A DNA stretch of 64,000 nucleotides from Prochlorococcus sp. AG-363-N20 (GTDB taxonomy: Bacteria > Cyanobacteriota > Cyanobacteriia > PCC-6307 > Cyanobiaceae), in assembly GCA_003280105.1 (NCBI GenBank), contig QCFX01000001.1, positions 62,001 through 126,000 of the forward strand, in the 5' to 3' direction. The first letter of the stretch is position 1. Every line of letters begins with the position of its first letter. Under the pieces are notes generated by a model. It worked only from the letters and a program-made list of their open reading frames with translations, had not been told where the DNA came from and searched no databases. Shown in pieces: positions 17,448 to 25,134 of this stretch. A program made the translations under genes and the position numbers.

Positions 17448-17469
17448 TCGAATTGTTCCTAAAAAACCG

Positions 17470-17580
17470 CAAGCACTCCTGCCATGAATGAACCTAACTA
17501 TTGGCTAATAAAAACTTCCCTTTAGGTGATAGCAACCGATCTCAGAGAATCAGACATTTCTATTCAAACTTGGGAAATTT
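17470..17580 (+). repeat. EVE-start repeat, copy 6
   Basis: ATG at 17484 opens MNEPNYWLIKTSL and a stop. The tail GTGATAGCAACCGATCTCAG matches copies 8 and 10. Only one clear 11-mer remains (TCTATTCAAAC near 17558). Confidence 0.75.
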
Positions 17581-17615
17581 GCTGAGAATCCTCATCAATG
17601 ATTTTTCCTAGTCTC

Positions 17616-18533
17616 TTAGAAATTAAATCCTGATCTTTTCTTGCTACTAGAAACACAACCTAATTTCAATCTTTTCATTCCGCCATCATCCCAAAGCCAG
17701 TAAACAGGAACGGCTGCTTTTGCTTTTCGCAAATCAGCCCTATCTCGCAAACTGACAGGAATAAATTCCTTATTTGGATCAAAGTCCCTATCTCTTACTG
17801 CTTGATTCAATACCATGCTGCCCTCCTTACCTGAAACAGATTGGTGATAAGTCCCAATAGGTATTTGGAGAGCACCCATTTTTCGATTGAGGTAAATCAC
17901 GTGATGGGGCTCATCCCATTGAGGGTTGAGCAGAGTAAAAGTACGGCTTCCATCTAAAACCAAGTTGTGATCAATCTGATGGTGATGAACGTAATACTGC
18001 TCAAATTCCTCGTCATTAGGAGGAGAGATTGCAGCTCCATGATGAATTACCACATCAGATCCATTAGAGCCGTTAACTCCTGCATCAAAGAACGTGACTT
18101 GAGGAGTTTCACGAAAGACATTAGTAGGGACAAAATTCAGAGATGTCTTTTTCTCCTTTTTTGATTGATTCCACTTAACTTTGATTTTTATTGAGGCATT
18201 TAAATTTCTCAAAACAGGACAGTCCTTCGTGGCCTTTTGAAGGACCTTCAATTGATCAGCTCCTAAATTAGGTGGCATATCAATTTGAAGCAATAAGGAG
18301 TCAATCTTGCGAGGGCCCTGAGTTGTCATTTTCTTATCAATTACAACTTTTATCTCATCTAATTTCCACTCTTTCTCTTTAGCAGTGATTCCCATCACTG
18401 TAAGGAAACAAGTCCCTACAGCTGAAGCCAATAAATCAGTAGGAGCAAAGTTCTCTCCTTTGCCTGCATGGTCAACAGGTGCATCGGTTCTGAGTTTTTC
18501 TCCAGAATTTACATGCTTCGCTTCAGTATGCAA
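17616..18533 (-). CDS. OsmC-like domain fused to a cupin domain
   Basis: The N-terminal 130 residues are OsmC-like: DAPVDHAGKGENFAPTDLL and SAVGTCFLTVMGI carry the family Cys, and the second Cys is in KATKDCPVLRNL. OsmC proteins reduce organic peroxides by a dithiol. After a Lys-rich linker, residues 150-270 look like a cupin (HHHQIDHNLVLDG, HQSVSGKEGSMVLNQ). The fusion is unusual. The in-frame codons before the TTG start still encode RYLGD, normally part of OsmC, but no ATG or GTG precedes them before a stop. Start is therefore uncertain. Confidence 0.7.
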   Translation of the reverse strand: MHTEAKHVNSGEKLRTDAPVDHAGKGENFAPTDLLASAVGTCFLTVMGITAKEKEWKLDEIKVVIDKKMTTQGPRKIDSLLLQIDMPPNLGADQLKVLQKATKDCPVLRNLNASIKIKVKWNQSKKEKKTSLNFVPTNVFRETPQVTFFDAGVNGSNGSDVVIHHGAAISPPNDEEFEQYYVHHHQIDHNLVLDGSRTFTLLNPQWDEPHHVIYLNRKMGALQIPIGTYHQSVSGKEGSMVLNQAVRDRDFDPNKEFIPVSLRDRADLRKAKAAVPVYWLWDDGGMKRLKLGCVSSSKKRSGFNF

Positions 18534-18562
18534 ATCTCCTAAATAACGGCAAATGATCTTGT

Positions 18563-18727
18563 CTACACTTCATAGAGCTTACAAGTAGATTTAGTGGGAT
18601 GAAGTTTGCATTCTTGCTCCCAAAAGTTAACTTGATTTTTATTCGGCAACTTGTAATTAAAATCGTGGATATGGTCTATGTCCCTAAGTGGGTTTGCAAT
18701 TACAGTGAAAGGAGTTCTTAGTTTCAT
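18563..18727 (-). CDS. Small cysteine-containing protein, FW-EC-HPT family
   Basis: The 54-residue frame from ATG at 18727 has a strong GGAGGG Shine-Dalgarno a few bases upstream. It starts MKLRTPFTVIANPLRDID and ends FWEQECKLHPTKSTCKLYEV. That ending is clearly related to FWDEECEEHPTNSHCKVYDD of the protein at 30436-30648, and the MKL starts agree too. The pattern FWxxECxxHPTxSxCKxY, with two cysteines, suggests a metal-binding or disulfide-bonded hairpin. The function is unknown. Confidence 0.65.
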   Translation of the reverse strand: MKLRTPFTVIANPLRDIDHIHDFNYKLPNKNQVNFWEQECKLHPTKSTCKLYEV

Positions 18728-18935
18728 AACCCTCCTATTTGGCTGATTTATTTATAACACATTTACGTGAATTATCTATAGGGCTTTTACGAAAGCATTT
18801 AGACTTTACGGTTCTTACTAGCTAAAGTGTTATTAACCGAATCAGGTGATATTTACCGTATACACTTCTTCGGTTTACAACATTAGTTCTTTCTGAAACT
18901 AGAGGCAAACTAATGGTGTTCCCGCACAGAACATC

Positions 18936-19229
18936 ATGTACACATCCTTATTCGACTCCGTTTTTGCTGACTCATTCTTTTCTCCAATGAGGACTGTTTA
19001 TGTTGTCACTGATAGCCAACTAGAGGAGATCAAACGTAAGCAACGGCAAGAGGAACTCGACAATCTTGAAGCTTCCCGCAAGAGGCTGGAAGAGACCTAT
19101 CAATCTCGCATCAAAATTATTGATGAACGTGAGCATGAGCTTCAAGAAGAACTCAAAGCGTTAACCCCAGCAGAAAAAAAAACTGAACTCACTACTGAAG
19201 AGACTGAAAAGTGTGCTGTTAAGCCTTAA
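18936..19229 (+). CDS. Coiled-coil protein, 97 aa
   Basis: Residues 25-80 are a long charged helix with heptad character (QLEEIKRKQRQEELDNLEAS), so a coiled coil is likely. The N-terminus MYTSLFDSVFADSFFSPMR is aromatic. No family is recognised. It is followed by a strong intrinsic terminator, so it is probably transcribed alone. Confidence 0.6.
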   Translation: MYTSLFDSVFADSFFSPMRTVYVVTDSQLEEIKRKQRQEELDNLEASRKRLEETYQSRIKIIDEREHELQEELKALTPAEKKTELTTEETEKCAVKP

Positions 19230-19273
19230 GCTCTTCGGCTAGCTGAGTGATGGGGATCGCTAAGGACGCCTAG

Positions 19274-19297
19274 AGGGGCCTAAGAGGCCCCTTTTTC
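19274..19297 (+). terminator. Intrinsic terminator
   Basis: AGGGGCC, loop TAAGA, GGCCCCT, then a T-run (TTTTTC). It lies 45 nt after the coiled-coil gene. Confidence 0.85.
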
Positions 19298-19379
19298 TTG
19301 CAATTTCAGAGATTTTGATGACTAAGCAATACTTCTTATGAATGGTTATAAGTAACTACCAGATAATAAAATTATGAGC

Positions 19380-20126
19380 CTAATAATTCTTAGCCACATT
19401 AGATTGCTGCCTAACAAGTTCAAAAAACTCTTGCTTCAGGCTTGAATCATGACGAAAATCACCTCTAACCACTGAGTTAATCATGCTTGTTTCTGGCTCT
19501 TTAACACCTCGCCATTTCATACAGTAATGCTGCGCCTTAATAATGATTCCTAAACCCTTAGGTTCACATAGGCGTTCGATTTCATCGGCGAGGATCATCA
19601 CAGCTTCCTCTTGAATATGAGGCCTAGAAAAAACCCAATCAGCTACTCGTGCAAACTTTGAAAGACCAATAACTTTCTCGCCTGGCTTAATTCCTATCCA
19701 ACAATCGCCCAATATCGGTACTAAATGATGAGAGCAGGCAGATCGAACAGTAATTGGTCCAACAGTATATATTTCATCTAAATTCTTATCATTTGGAAAA
19801 CTAGTAACTTTTGGCTGATCATGATATCTTCCCTTGAAAACCTCATTTATGTACATCCTTGATACTCTTTCTGCAGTCTCTTGAGTATTATGGTCGTTGT
19901 CAATATCAATCAACAAAGTTTTAAGTAGATCTCTGACTCTAGTAGCGACCTCTTTCTCTAGAGTATCTAATTCACCTGGTAAAATGTAATCTGAAATATT
20001 ATCATTTGCATGAAATCTAGCTCCATCAGACTTGATTCGTTCACGAATTATTTCTGATACCAACTTGCAGGACATCTTATCTTGAAGATCATCTTTAATA
20101 TTCTCATTAGGGGCTGTAGAAGTCAT
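19380..20126 (-). CDS. folE: GTP cyclohydrolase I
   Basis: A 248-residue enzyme converting GTP to dihydroneopterin triphosphate, first step of folate/pterin synthesis. The zinc site is visible as SACSHHLVPILGDCWIG and QHYCMKWRGV (Cys, His, Cys), with KVIGLSKFARV for substrate contact. The N-terminal 60 residues extend beyond the catalytic core. The nearest neighbours are unrelated, so the gene may have been brought with the island. Confidence 0.95.
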   Translation of the reverse strand: MTSTAPNENIKDDLQDKMSCKLVSEIIRERIKSDGARFHANDNISDYILPGELDTLEKEVATRVRDLLKTLLIDIDNDHNTQETAERVSRMYINEVFKGRYHDQPKVTSFPNDKNLDEIYTVGPITVRSACSHHLVPILGDCWIGIKPGEKVIGLSKFARVADWVFSRPHIQEEAVMILADEIERLCEPKGLGIIIKAQHYCMKWRGVKEPETSMINSVVRGDFRHDSSLKQEFFELVRQQSNVAKNY

Positions 20127-20228
20127 AAATTGTATATTAAAAGAGCAAAAAACAAATAAAAGTTAATTAGCGAGCATAGAGCTTAACATATTAGGTTAGT
20201 AGTGTCACGAGGGGGAATCATTAATTAC

Positions 20229-20420
20229 ATGCCTAAAACGAATTGGCTCAAAGGTTTGAAATTAAATATCCATGCTCCAGGCACTGGATTTGCATTGATG
20301 GTCTTGGCACTTACTCAGATACCAGTAGCAATCAAAACATCGGCAGAGATCTATTGCATGGAGAAAGTGGGAGTCCAAACAGGCTCATTCGTCGCGGCAG
20401 TGAAGGAATGCAATGGATAG
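20229..20420 (+). CDS. Small membrane protein, 63 aa
   Basis: Read from ATG at 20229: MPKTNWLKGLKLNIHAPGTG, then a hydrophobic stretch (FALMVLALTQIPVAI) and a tail with two cysteines (EIYCMEK, KECNG). A GTG start 27 nt upstream is possible. It opens a run of five tiny genes up to 21081. The function is unknown. Confidence 0.5.
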   Translation: MPKTNWLKGLKLNIHAPGTGFALMVLALTQIPVAIKTSAEIYCMEKVGVQTGSFVAAVKECNG

Positions 20421-20492
20421 ATAGTCAGGTCTTTTACCTATATCGATTCAAGGAAATAGCGTTTAAATTTCAAGGAACCGGTCAAACTTGTT

Positions 20493-20651
20493 GTGCTGAT
20501 TGCAGCAACATTCTCTGAAGTGCTGAATTCCCCAGTGGGGATTGGGTTGGTCGTGGTGTTTTTCGCGTCCTTCTTGACACTAAGCGTGACTGCTTTTGGG
20601 TTTGGGACGAGGAACGAGAACCGTAGAGCTCAAGGACATGATCAGGATTAA
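20493..20651 (+). CDS. Membrane microprotein, about 52 aa
   Basis: The frame holds IAATFSEVLNSPVGIGLVVV and a second hydrophobic half, ending RRAQGHDQD. No ATG is available after the upstream in-frame stop: the likely original start NFKEPVKL is preceded by TTA instead of ATG. GTG at 20493 is the only usual start, which would delete part of the N-terminus. It is either shortened or uses an odd start. Confidence 0.4.
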   Translation: MLIAATFSEVLNSPVGIGLVVVFFASFLTLSVTAFGFGTRNENRRAQGHDQD

Positions 20652-20655
20652 TTCA

Positions 20656-20790
20656 ATGAACCACTTCACCGCTACCTACATCGACTTCATTCAAACCATT
20701 GGTGTGATTGTGATCTTTGGTGTTGCTGCTTATGCCGTCAAAGAGATGCTTCTACGTGTAGAGAAAGTACAGATCAAAGTAGAAGAGTGA
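20656..20790 (+). CDS. Membrane microprotein, 44 aa
   Basis: From ATG at 20656: MNHFTATYIDFIQTIGVIVI, one hydrophobic helix and a charged tail (LRVEKVQIKVEE). An in-frame ATG at 20638 overlaps the previous gene. The next gene starts 1 nt after its stop. Confidence 0.5.
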   Translation: MNHFTATYIDFIQTIGVIVIFGVAAYAVKEMLLRVEKVQIKVEE

Positions 20791-20791
20791 G

Positions 20792-20959
20792 ATGGATGCA
20801 CTTGACCCACTCAGCCAAGTTGTTGGAGGGAATGCTCCTTCCCCGCTGTTGTTGATCATGGGATGTATTGGAGCATTCTTTGCAGGTGCCTTGATCACCT
20901 CGCTTTTAAGAGGCAGAGAAGAACAGGGTTGGTTTAAGCAAAAAGAGGAAGATAAATGA
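20792..20959 (+). CDS. Membrane microprotein, 55 aa
   Basis: From ATG at 20792: MDALDPLSQVVGGNAPSPLL, a Gly/Ala-rich helix (IMGCIGAFFAGALITSLL) and the charged tail RGREEQGWFKQKEEDK. It overlaps the following frame by the ATGA arrangement, a sign of coupled translation. The family is not recognised. Confidence 0.55.
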   Translation: MDALDPLSQVVGGNAPSPLLLIMGCIGAFFAGALITSLLRGREEQGWFKQKEEDK

Positions 20960-21081
20960 CTGATTTAGATAGAAACGTTGATGACGATTCCTATGACGAA
21001 AATGTCAGGCTTGATCTTGGGGCTTTGGCAATTCTTAAAAAGTTTTCCCTTTGTTTGATGAATAAGCCAGGTTTTCACTAG
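20956..21081 (+). CDS. Small soluble peptide, 41 aa
   Basis: From ATG at 20956: MTDLDRNVDDDSYDENVRLD, then LGALAILKKFSLC. It is acidic in front and mildly hydrophobic behind. It is the last of the microprotein run before the porin. Confidence 0.4.
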   Translation: MTDLDRNVDDDSYDENVRLDLGALAILKKFSLCLMNKPGFH

Positions 21082-21206
21082 CTTTGTGTCCGTTTCAATA
21101 TTCCATTAGCTCATGAATCTTCTGGACAAAAGCCACAAAAGATCATTTTTAATGTAAGTATTTATACGTACTAGTTTAACTAGTAAATTTCCGTGTGAGG
21201 AACCCC

Positions 21207-22682
21207 ATGAAACTTTTCCAGCGTTTGCTGGTGGCTCCTGCTGCATTGGGCCTAATGGCTCCTGTTGCTGCAACCGCCGCTGCGCTAAACATCAACGATG
21301 TCTCTAGCTACTCCGACTCCGTCGAGTCAGTTAAGAGTCTTTCACAATTTTCCGACGTCTATCCAACAGACTGGGCTTATCAGGCTTTGAGCAATATGCT
21401 CGACCGCCATGGTTGCCCAGCTGTTACTGGTAATGGCGCCATGACCCGCTATGAAGCGGCAGCACTTTTAAACAAGTGCCTTGGCAAAGTTGCTCAAGTC
21501 AATACTGAAGAGCGTCGCCTTGTTAATGAGTTCTCTGCAGAACTTGCTGTTATCAAGGGTCGTCTTGATGGTGTAGAAGCCAATGCCGGCGGAATGCATC
21601 ATTCAGGAATGGGACATGTCGGTCATGGTGCAAGAACCATGATTATGGGTAAAACGGCTTTTGTTGTTGGTGGTGCTGAAGATGATGGCAATGTTTCAAG
21701 AGCAGTTACCTTTAACTACGACACAAAACTCGCGATTAAGACAAGTTTTAATGGAAAGGATTTGCTGAAAACTGTTGTTCGTACGGGCAATTTCAACAAT
21801 GCAGATACATTTGGGATGATGGGACCTGTACGGCTAGAGACAGCTTTTAATAGCAGCAATGCTTTAAACCTACATCGTGCGTATTATCAGTTTCCTGTAG
21901 GAAATAATTTCAACGCAACTGTTGGTCCCAGACTTCGCCAGGACGACTTGCTTGGCGTATGGCCTAGCGCATATCCAAATGATTCCATTCTGAATATCTT
22001 CACTTATGCCGGAGCCAATGCCGCTTATAGCAAAGAAATGGGCGCAGGTGCAGGTGTTACCTATGCCAAAGACAATTTGAGTGCATCTCTACTTTGGGTA
22101 GGCGATGAAGCCTCTACTTCTGATGCCGCTTCTGGTGGTATTGGTACAGAAGCAGGGTCTGATGACATCACAGCTCAGTTAGCTTGGGTTGGAGAAGGAT
22201 TCACTCTTGCTGCTGCTTACACCGTTTCTGATGGTGGACGCGATGACAGCGCTGCCGCAAGCAACGATGACTTCGAGGCTTGGGGCTTGAGCGGAGTGTA
22301 TGAGTTTGACTCCGATAAAGGCATTCTCCCTAGTTCCATCAGTGCTGGATTCGGTTGGAAGACCGTTGACAAGGAAGATGATGATGGAGCTGACGGCATC
22401 CAGAACAACTCTGATGATGTTGAAGACACTCAGACATGGTCCGTTGGACTTCTTTGGGACGGAGTTGGTGGTGAAGGCAATTCTCTTGGCATAGCCATGG
22501 GTACTGCTGAAGGCCACAGAGATGACTCTGGCTATGACGACCCAATGGCGTATGAGATCTTCTATTCCATGGCCGTAACTGACAGTATTACTGTTACCCC
22601 AGCTCTCTTTATTGTTGAGAAAGATGGTGAGGCTAATGATGATTACACCGGTGGCGTAGTCAAGACAACGTTCTCTTTCTGA
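21207..22682 (+). CDS. SLH-domain outer-membrane porin (Som-like)
   Basis: From ATG at 21207 (GAGGA just upstream) the 491-residue product has a signal peptide ending near ATAAALNI, then a surface-layer-homology segment (FSDVYPTDWAYQALSNMLDR, GAMTRYEAAALLNKCLGKV) that anchors to peptidoglycan-linked polymer. The rest is an acidic Gly/Asn/Asp-rich beta barrel ending in VVKTTFSF, a C-terminal Phe as expected. A strong terminator follows. Part of this gene is duplicated as a decayed inverted fragment at 9595-9828. Confidence 0.9.
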   Translation: MKLFQRLLVAPAALGLMAPVAATAAALNINDVSSYSDSVESVKSLSQFSDVYPTDWAYQALSNMLDRHGCPAVTGNGAMTRYEAAALLNKCLGKVAQVNTEERRLVNEFSAELAVIKGRLDGVEANAGGMHHSGMGHVGHGARTMIMGKTAFVVGGAEDDGNVSRAVTFNYDTKLAIKTSFNGKDLLKTVVRTGNFNNADTFGMMGPVRLETAFNSSNALNLHRAYYQFPVGNNFNATVGPRLRQDDLLGVWPSAYPNDSILNIFTYAGANAAYSKEMGAGAGVTYAKDNLSASLLWVGDEASTSDAASGGIGTEAGSDDITAQLAWVGEGFTLAAAYTVSDGGRDDSAAASNDDFEAWGLSGVYEFDSDKGILPSSISAGFGWKTVDKEDDDGADGIQNNSDDVEDTQTWSVGLLWDGVGGEGNSLGIAMGTAEGHRDDSGYDDPMAYEIFYSMAVTDSITVTPALFIVEKDGEANDDYTGGVVKTTFSF

Positions 22683-22714
22683 GCTAAGTAAGCCTTTACT
22701 AAACTCAAGAAAGT

Positions 22715-22749
22715 AAAAGCTCTCACTAGAAATAGTGGGAGCTTTTTTT
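22715..22749 (+). terminator. Intrinsic terminator of the porin gene
   Basis: AAAAGCTCTCACTA, loop GAAA, TAGTGGGAGCTTTTTTT. One G-T pair interrupts an otherwise perfect stem. It is 33 nt after the porin stop. Confidence 0.85.
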
Positions 22750-22760
22750 AAGACGTTCGA

Positions 22761-22812
22761 ACAAGTTGCTTATGAATTGAACTATGAAAACATGACTGAA
22801 GTATTGGTAGTG
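22761..22812 (+). pseudogene. Inverted fragment of the adjacent exported-protein gene
   Basis: On the + strand this stretch encodes QVAYELNYENMTEVLV, nearly the same as QLAYEMDYENMTEVLA inside the minus-strand gene at 22884-23366. A 25-nt block is identical at DNA level. It is a short inverted duplicate just outside the parent gene. No start or further homology is visible. Confidence 0.8.
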
Positions 22813-22860
22813 AGAATGACGCTTAAGATCATTCATAAAAAGCCTTGCTGATCAACTTCC

Positions 22861-22882
22861 ATTCACACAATATTCACACATT
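22861..22882 (+). repeat. Solo 11-bp direct-repeat pair, CACACA type
   Basis: ATTCACACAAT is followed directly by ATTCACACATT. The same form (ATTCACACATT, ATTCACACACC) precedes EVE-start copy 7 at 23518. It touches the 3' end of the exported-protein gene. Confidence 0.55.
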
Positions 22883-22883
22883 T

Positions 22884-23366
22884 TCAAAGGAAAGAAGGGT
22901 CTAAAAGTGATGGTCGATAAGAAAGTAAGAAAGGTCTTTGTTCACTCTTAACTGCAGTAATTACATCTTCTCCTGTGTGCCAAATCCATTGTTGTTGAGG
23001 CGATCTTCCGTCAACATCAACGCTTGTTCCAACAGGAGGCCCAAAACGATGTCTTAAACCCGCTAATACTTCAGTCATGTTTTCATAGTCCATTTCATAA
23101 GCAAGCTGTTTTAACCCATCCTTGTCTTCAACACGAACACGAAGACTATTCACAGGTAACCCGCTCATCTGAAAATCTCTAACTTCAAAAAGACCCCTAT
23201 TTAAATCTTCTTGAACAGGAGTCAAGGAAACTCCAAGATGGCTCTCTACACTTGAGAGATCCATCCCCCACGACAAACCTTCAACACAAGCCATCACAGG
23301 TTTAGGCGTTAATTGAATAAACAAAAGCAGAACTGCTATAGCAACGTATCTAAAAACCTTCATCAT
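22884..23366 (-). CDS. Exported hypothetical protein
   Basis: A 160-residue protein with a clear signal peptide (MMKVFRYVAIAVLLLFIQL, cleavage near VMACVEG). A conserved-looking start of the mature part is GLSWGMDLSSVESHLGV, and FGPPVG and WIWHTGEDVI follow. It is probably periplasmic. The function is unknown. A 50-nt piece of the gene is repeated in inverted orientation 70 nt beyond its 3' end. Confidence 0.7.
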   Translation of the reverse strand: MMKVFRYVAIAVLLLFIQLTPKPVMACVEGLSWGMDLSSVESHLGVSLTPVQEDLNRGLFEVRDFQMSGLPVNSLRVRVEDKDGLKQLAYEMDYENMTEVLAGLRHRFGPPVGTSVDVDGRSPQQQWIWHTGEDVITAVKSEQRPFLLSYRPSLLDPSFL

Positions 23367-23517
23367 CTAAATGCGATTGCGCCTTTCTCCAAAAGAAACT
23401 AGTCGGATCTAGAGGAGAAGCTTATCTTTTGTGAGCTATCAAACTTAAAATGGTCAAAACCTCCTAATGGGGAAAAGCCCTCGCTAACTGATCTCTTTAA
23501 AAACCAGTAGCCATCTC
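23367..23517. other. Promoter-side spacer before repeat copies 7 and 8
   Basis: The spacer between the exported-protein gene and the EVE-start pair holds no coding frame or RNA that I can support. The rest of the gap up to 23996 is filled by repeat copies 7 and 8 and about 210 nt of AT-rich DNA. Confidence 0.35.
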
Positions 23518-23662
23518 ATTCACACATTATTCACACACCGCAATTCCTGGAGATCTCTTGATATGACTGAAATTAACTACTGGCTAATGAAAAGTTAAAA
23601 ACCTTTTATACCAAGCGATCTCAAGGAATCGACAAAACCCATACCAGCAAAATACTAGCAAG
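23518..23662 (+). repeat. EVE-start repeat, copy 7 (tandem with copy 8)
   Basis: It runs from one 11-bp pair (ATTCACACATT then ATTCACACACC, 23518-23539), through ATG at 23563 (MTEINYWLMKS, stop, KPFIPSDLKES in phase), to another pair (ATACCAGCAAA then ATACTAGCAAG, 23641-23662). It is one of the best preserved units and shows both borders. Confidence 0.9.
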
Positions 23663-23782
23663 CATTTTCGCCCAAATCCCTTGATATGACTGAAATAAAC
23701 TACTGGCTAATGAAAAGTTCCCTTTAGTTGATAGCAAGCGCTTTCAGCGAATCGTCGAGATTTACTCAAACTTTATTCAAAC
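23663..23782 (+). repeat. EVE-start repeat, copy 8 (tandem with copy 7)
   Basis: It follows copy 7 without a gap. ATG at 23686 opens MTEINYWLMKSSL and a stop. It ends with the pair TTTACTCAAAC then TTTATTCAAAC (23761-23782). The border shared with copy 7 (23641-23690) is nearly identical to 32131-32180 at copy 12. Confidence 0.9.
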
Positions 23783-23995
23783 TTGCATCCAAGAGATTAA
23801 TCACAAGTAAGTATCACTAAGAATTAGTGAACTCGATAAGTATTAGAGAATACTTAAATCCAATATTATGTATTTATTGAAACTCATTATAGTTAGTCTA
23901 TCAAGACAAAGCTCTGTTTTAGTGAGAAATGTACCAAAAAGAACAATAAGTACCTTCATTAATCTATATGTTTTAATCACTTTTATAAGGTTCAT

Positions 23996-24178
23996 ATGAA
24001 AAATTCCATCAGCACAAAAAAGCTAAATAGAGTTAAAGCAATCGTTAGGCATTTTAAAAATTCTCCTCCACAAGGATATGGCTATATATCTTCATCGATA
24101 ATGCGGCCTCTTGAAAAGAGAATCGATGACTATTGGATCCGTGAGATTGAACTTCACAATAGAGAATATGAAATATAA
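23996..24178 (+). CDS. Small basic protein, 60 aa
   Basis: The frame starts MKNSISTKKLNRVKAIVRHF and contains SSSIMRPLEKRIDDYWIREI. It is basic in front and amphipathic behind, and looks nucleic-acid- or membrane-associated. No family is recognised. Confidence 0.45.
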   Translation: MKNSISTKKLNRVKAIVRHFKNSPPQGYGYISSSIMRPLEKRIDDYWIREIELHNREYEI

Positions 24179-24200
24179 ATATTTTAATCACAATTATTTT

Positions 24201-24368
24201 CTAAAAGCTTTCTTGACCAGCCTTTAATCTTGAAGGCCTCCCAATTTCTAATGACTCTTTCTTTGGAAGAACTTCAATCAAACTTTCATACGGATCAAGC
24301 TCGTTGGCTATCAAAAAAGATTCATATGGCTCTAATTCTGCAAAACATTGCTCATCATGAGAATTCAT
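24201..24368 (-). CDS. Candidate small protein, 55 aa
   Basis: The minus-strand frame MNSHDEQCFAELEPYESFLI continues with a second echo, NELDPYESLIEV, then a basic end. The internal repetition (L-E/D-PYES-L) and acid-base layout look coding. A + strand frame of 43 codons (MTLSLEELQSNFHTDQARWL) overlaps it and cannot be excluded. Confidence 0.4.
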   Translation of the reverse strand: MNSHDEQCFAELEPYESFLIANELDPYESLIEVLPKKESLEIGRPSRLKAGQESF

Positions 24369-24406
24369 ACATAAATAGATAGAGACTATTGATTGAAAGA
24401 GAAGAA

Positions 24407-24434
24407 TTTATAGGAGCCAAAAGGCTCCTATAAA
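24407..24434 (-). terminator. Perfect 12-bp hairpin, likely terminator of the hli gene
   Basis: TTTATAGGAGCC, loop AAAA, GGCTCCTATAAA. It lies 6 nt beyond the hli stop. The minus strand continues into an AT-rich run. It could serve both directions. Confidence 0.75.
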
Positions 24435-24439
24435 TATAA

Positions 24440-24565
24440 TTAAAATATGCCTGGAATTATTTGTCCTGTAGTGGCATATGTTCCAATTGCTACTAGAAAC
24501 CCAAGCATTGCTGCCCATCCATTATATTTTTCAGCTTTCTCACTCATCAGGTCTTTAGCAGTCAT
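24440..24565 (-). CDS. hli: High-light-inducible protein (HLIP), 41 aa
   Basis: The frame from ATG at 24565 reads MTAKDLMSEKAEKYNGWAAM and then LGFLVAIGTYATTGQIIPGI. The A-E-K-x-N-G-x-x-A-M-L-G-F core is the chlorophyll-binding helix of the HLIP/ELIP family; here Trp replaces the usual Arg after Asn-Gly. Such one-helix proteins bind chlorophyll and carotenoid and protect photosystems under stress. It was too short for ordinary ORF calling. Confidence 0.9.
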   Translation of the reverse strand: MTAKDLMSEKAEKYNGWAAMLGFLVAIGTYATTGQIIPGIF

Positions 24566-24843
24566 AAGAAATCTCCAAAAAAAGGATAATAAAAAAATAT
24601 CAAAATAAGCACTTAGTCACTGTAATTAAAAATACATTTCATATCATTCACCAAGTTTATGTTCATTCTCTAGTTTGGAGTGATATCAATAGCTACAAAC
24701 TGCTTGAAATTTGTATAAATTAAATCCAATAGTTTTCAGGCTTCAAAAGCTTTCGCAGAGATCATCCTTGATAGTATCAATAACTACATAGTTGAAGGAT
24801 TAATTGCTTTAAATTAGTTAGTTGAATTAAACCATTTTTACGA
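24566..24843. other. AT-rich spacer upstream of hli
   Basis: About 280 nt without a supported gene. It must hold the minus-strand hli promoter and the + strand promoter of the 66-aa gene, but no box stands out. Confidence 0.35.
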
Positions 24844-25044
24844 ATGACATCAGAAGCAGGTACACAAGAATGTTATGCATTACTAAAAGCCAAGGTAAAT
24901 ATTGAAGAGGCAATACAAGTTATAGCAAAACTAAAGCATTCAGAGCATATAAAACAGCAATTACTAGCTGTTCACAACCAGCTTGAAGGCATGCATGAAC
25001 TTAAAAGACGCGTTGTTCAGTCAAATGCTGAATCTTCAATCTAA
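24844..25044 (+). CDS. Helical hypothetical protein, 66 aa
   Basis: It starts MTSEAGTQECYALLKAKVNI and is helical throughout with several His residues (KHSEHIKQQLLAVHNQL, MHELKRR). No family is recognised. It lies 90 nt before the cupin gene on the same strand. Confidence 0.5.
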   Translation: MTSEAGTQECYALLKAKVNIEEAIQVIAKLKHSEHIKQQLLAVHNQLEGMHELKRRVVQSNAESSI

Positions 25045-25134
25045 GAAATTTGACCTTATAGACCTGAGAGAAAGATTAAAGACTGTTTAACAGATCTCAA
25101 TCAGCTAAAAAGAAGTTGAGCTCGAAAAAATTAA

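Noticed and set aside
22179-22545. Several open frames on both strands inside the porin gene
   Set aside because: They are shadows of a Ser/Asp-rich, strongly coding frame; none has a family motif or its own start signal.
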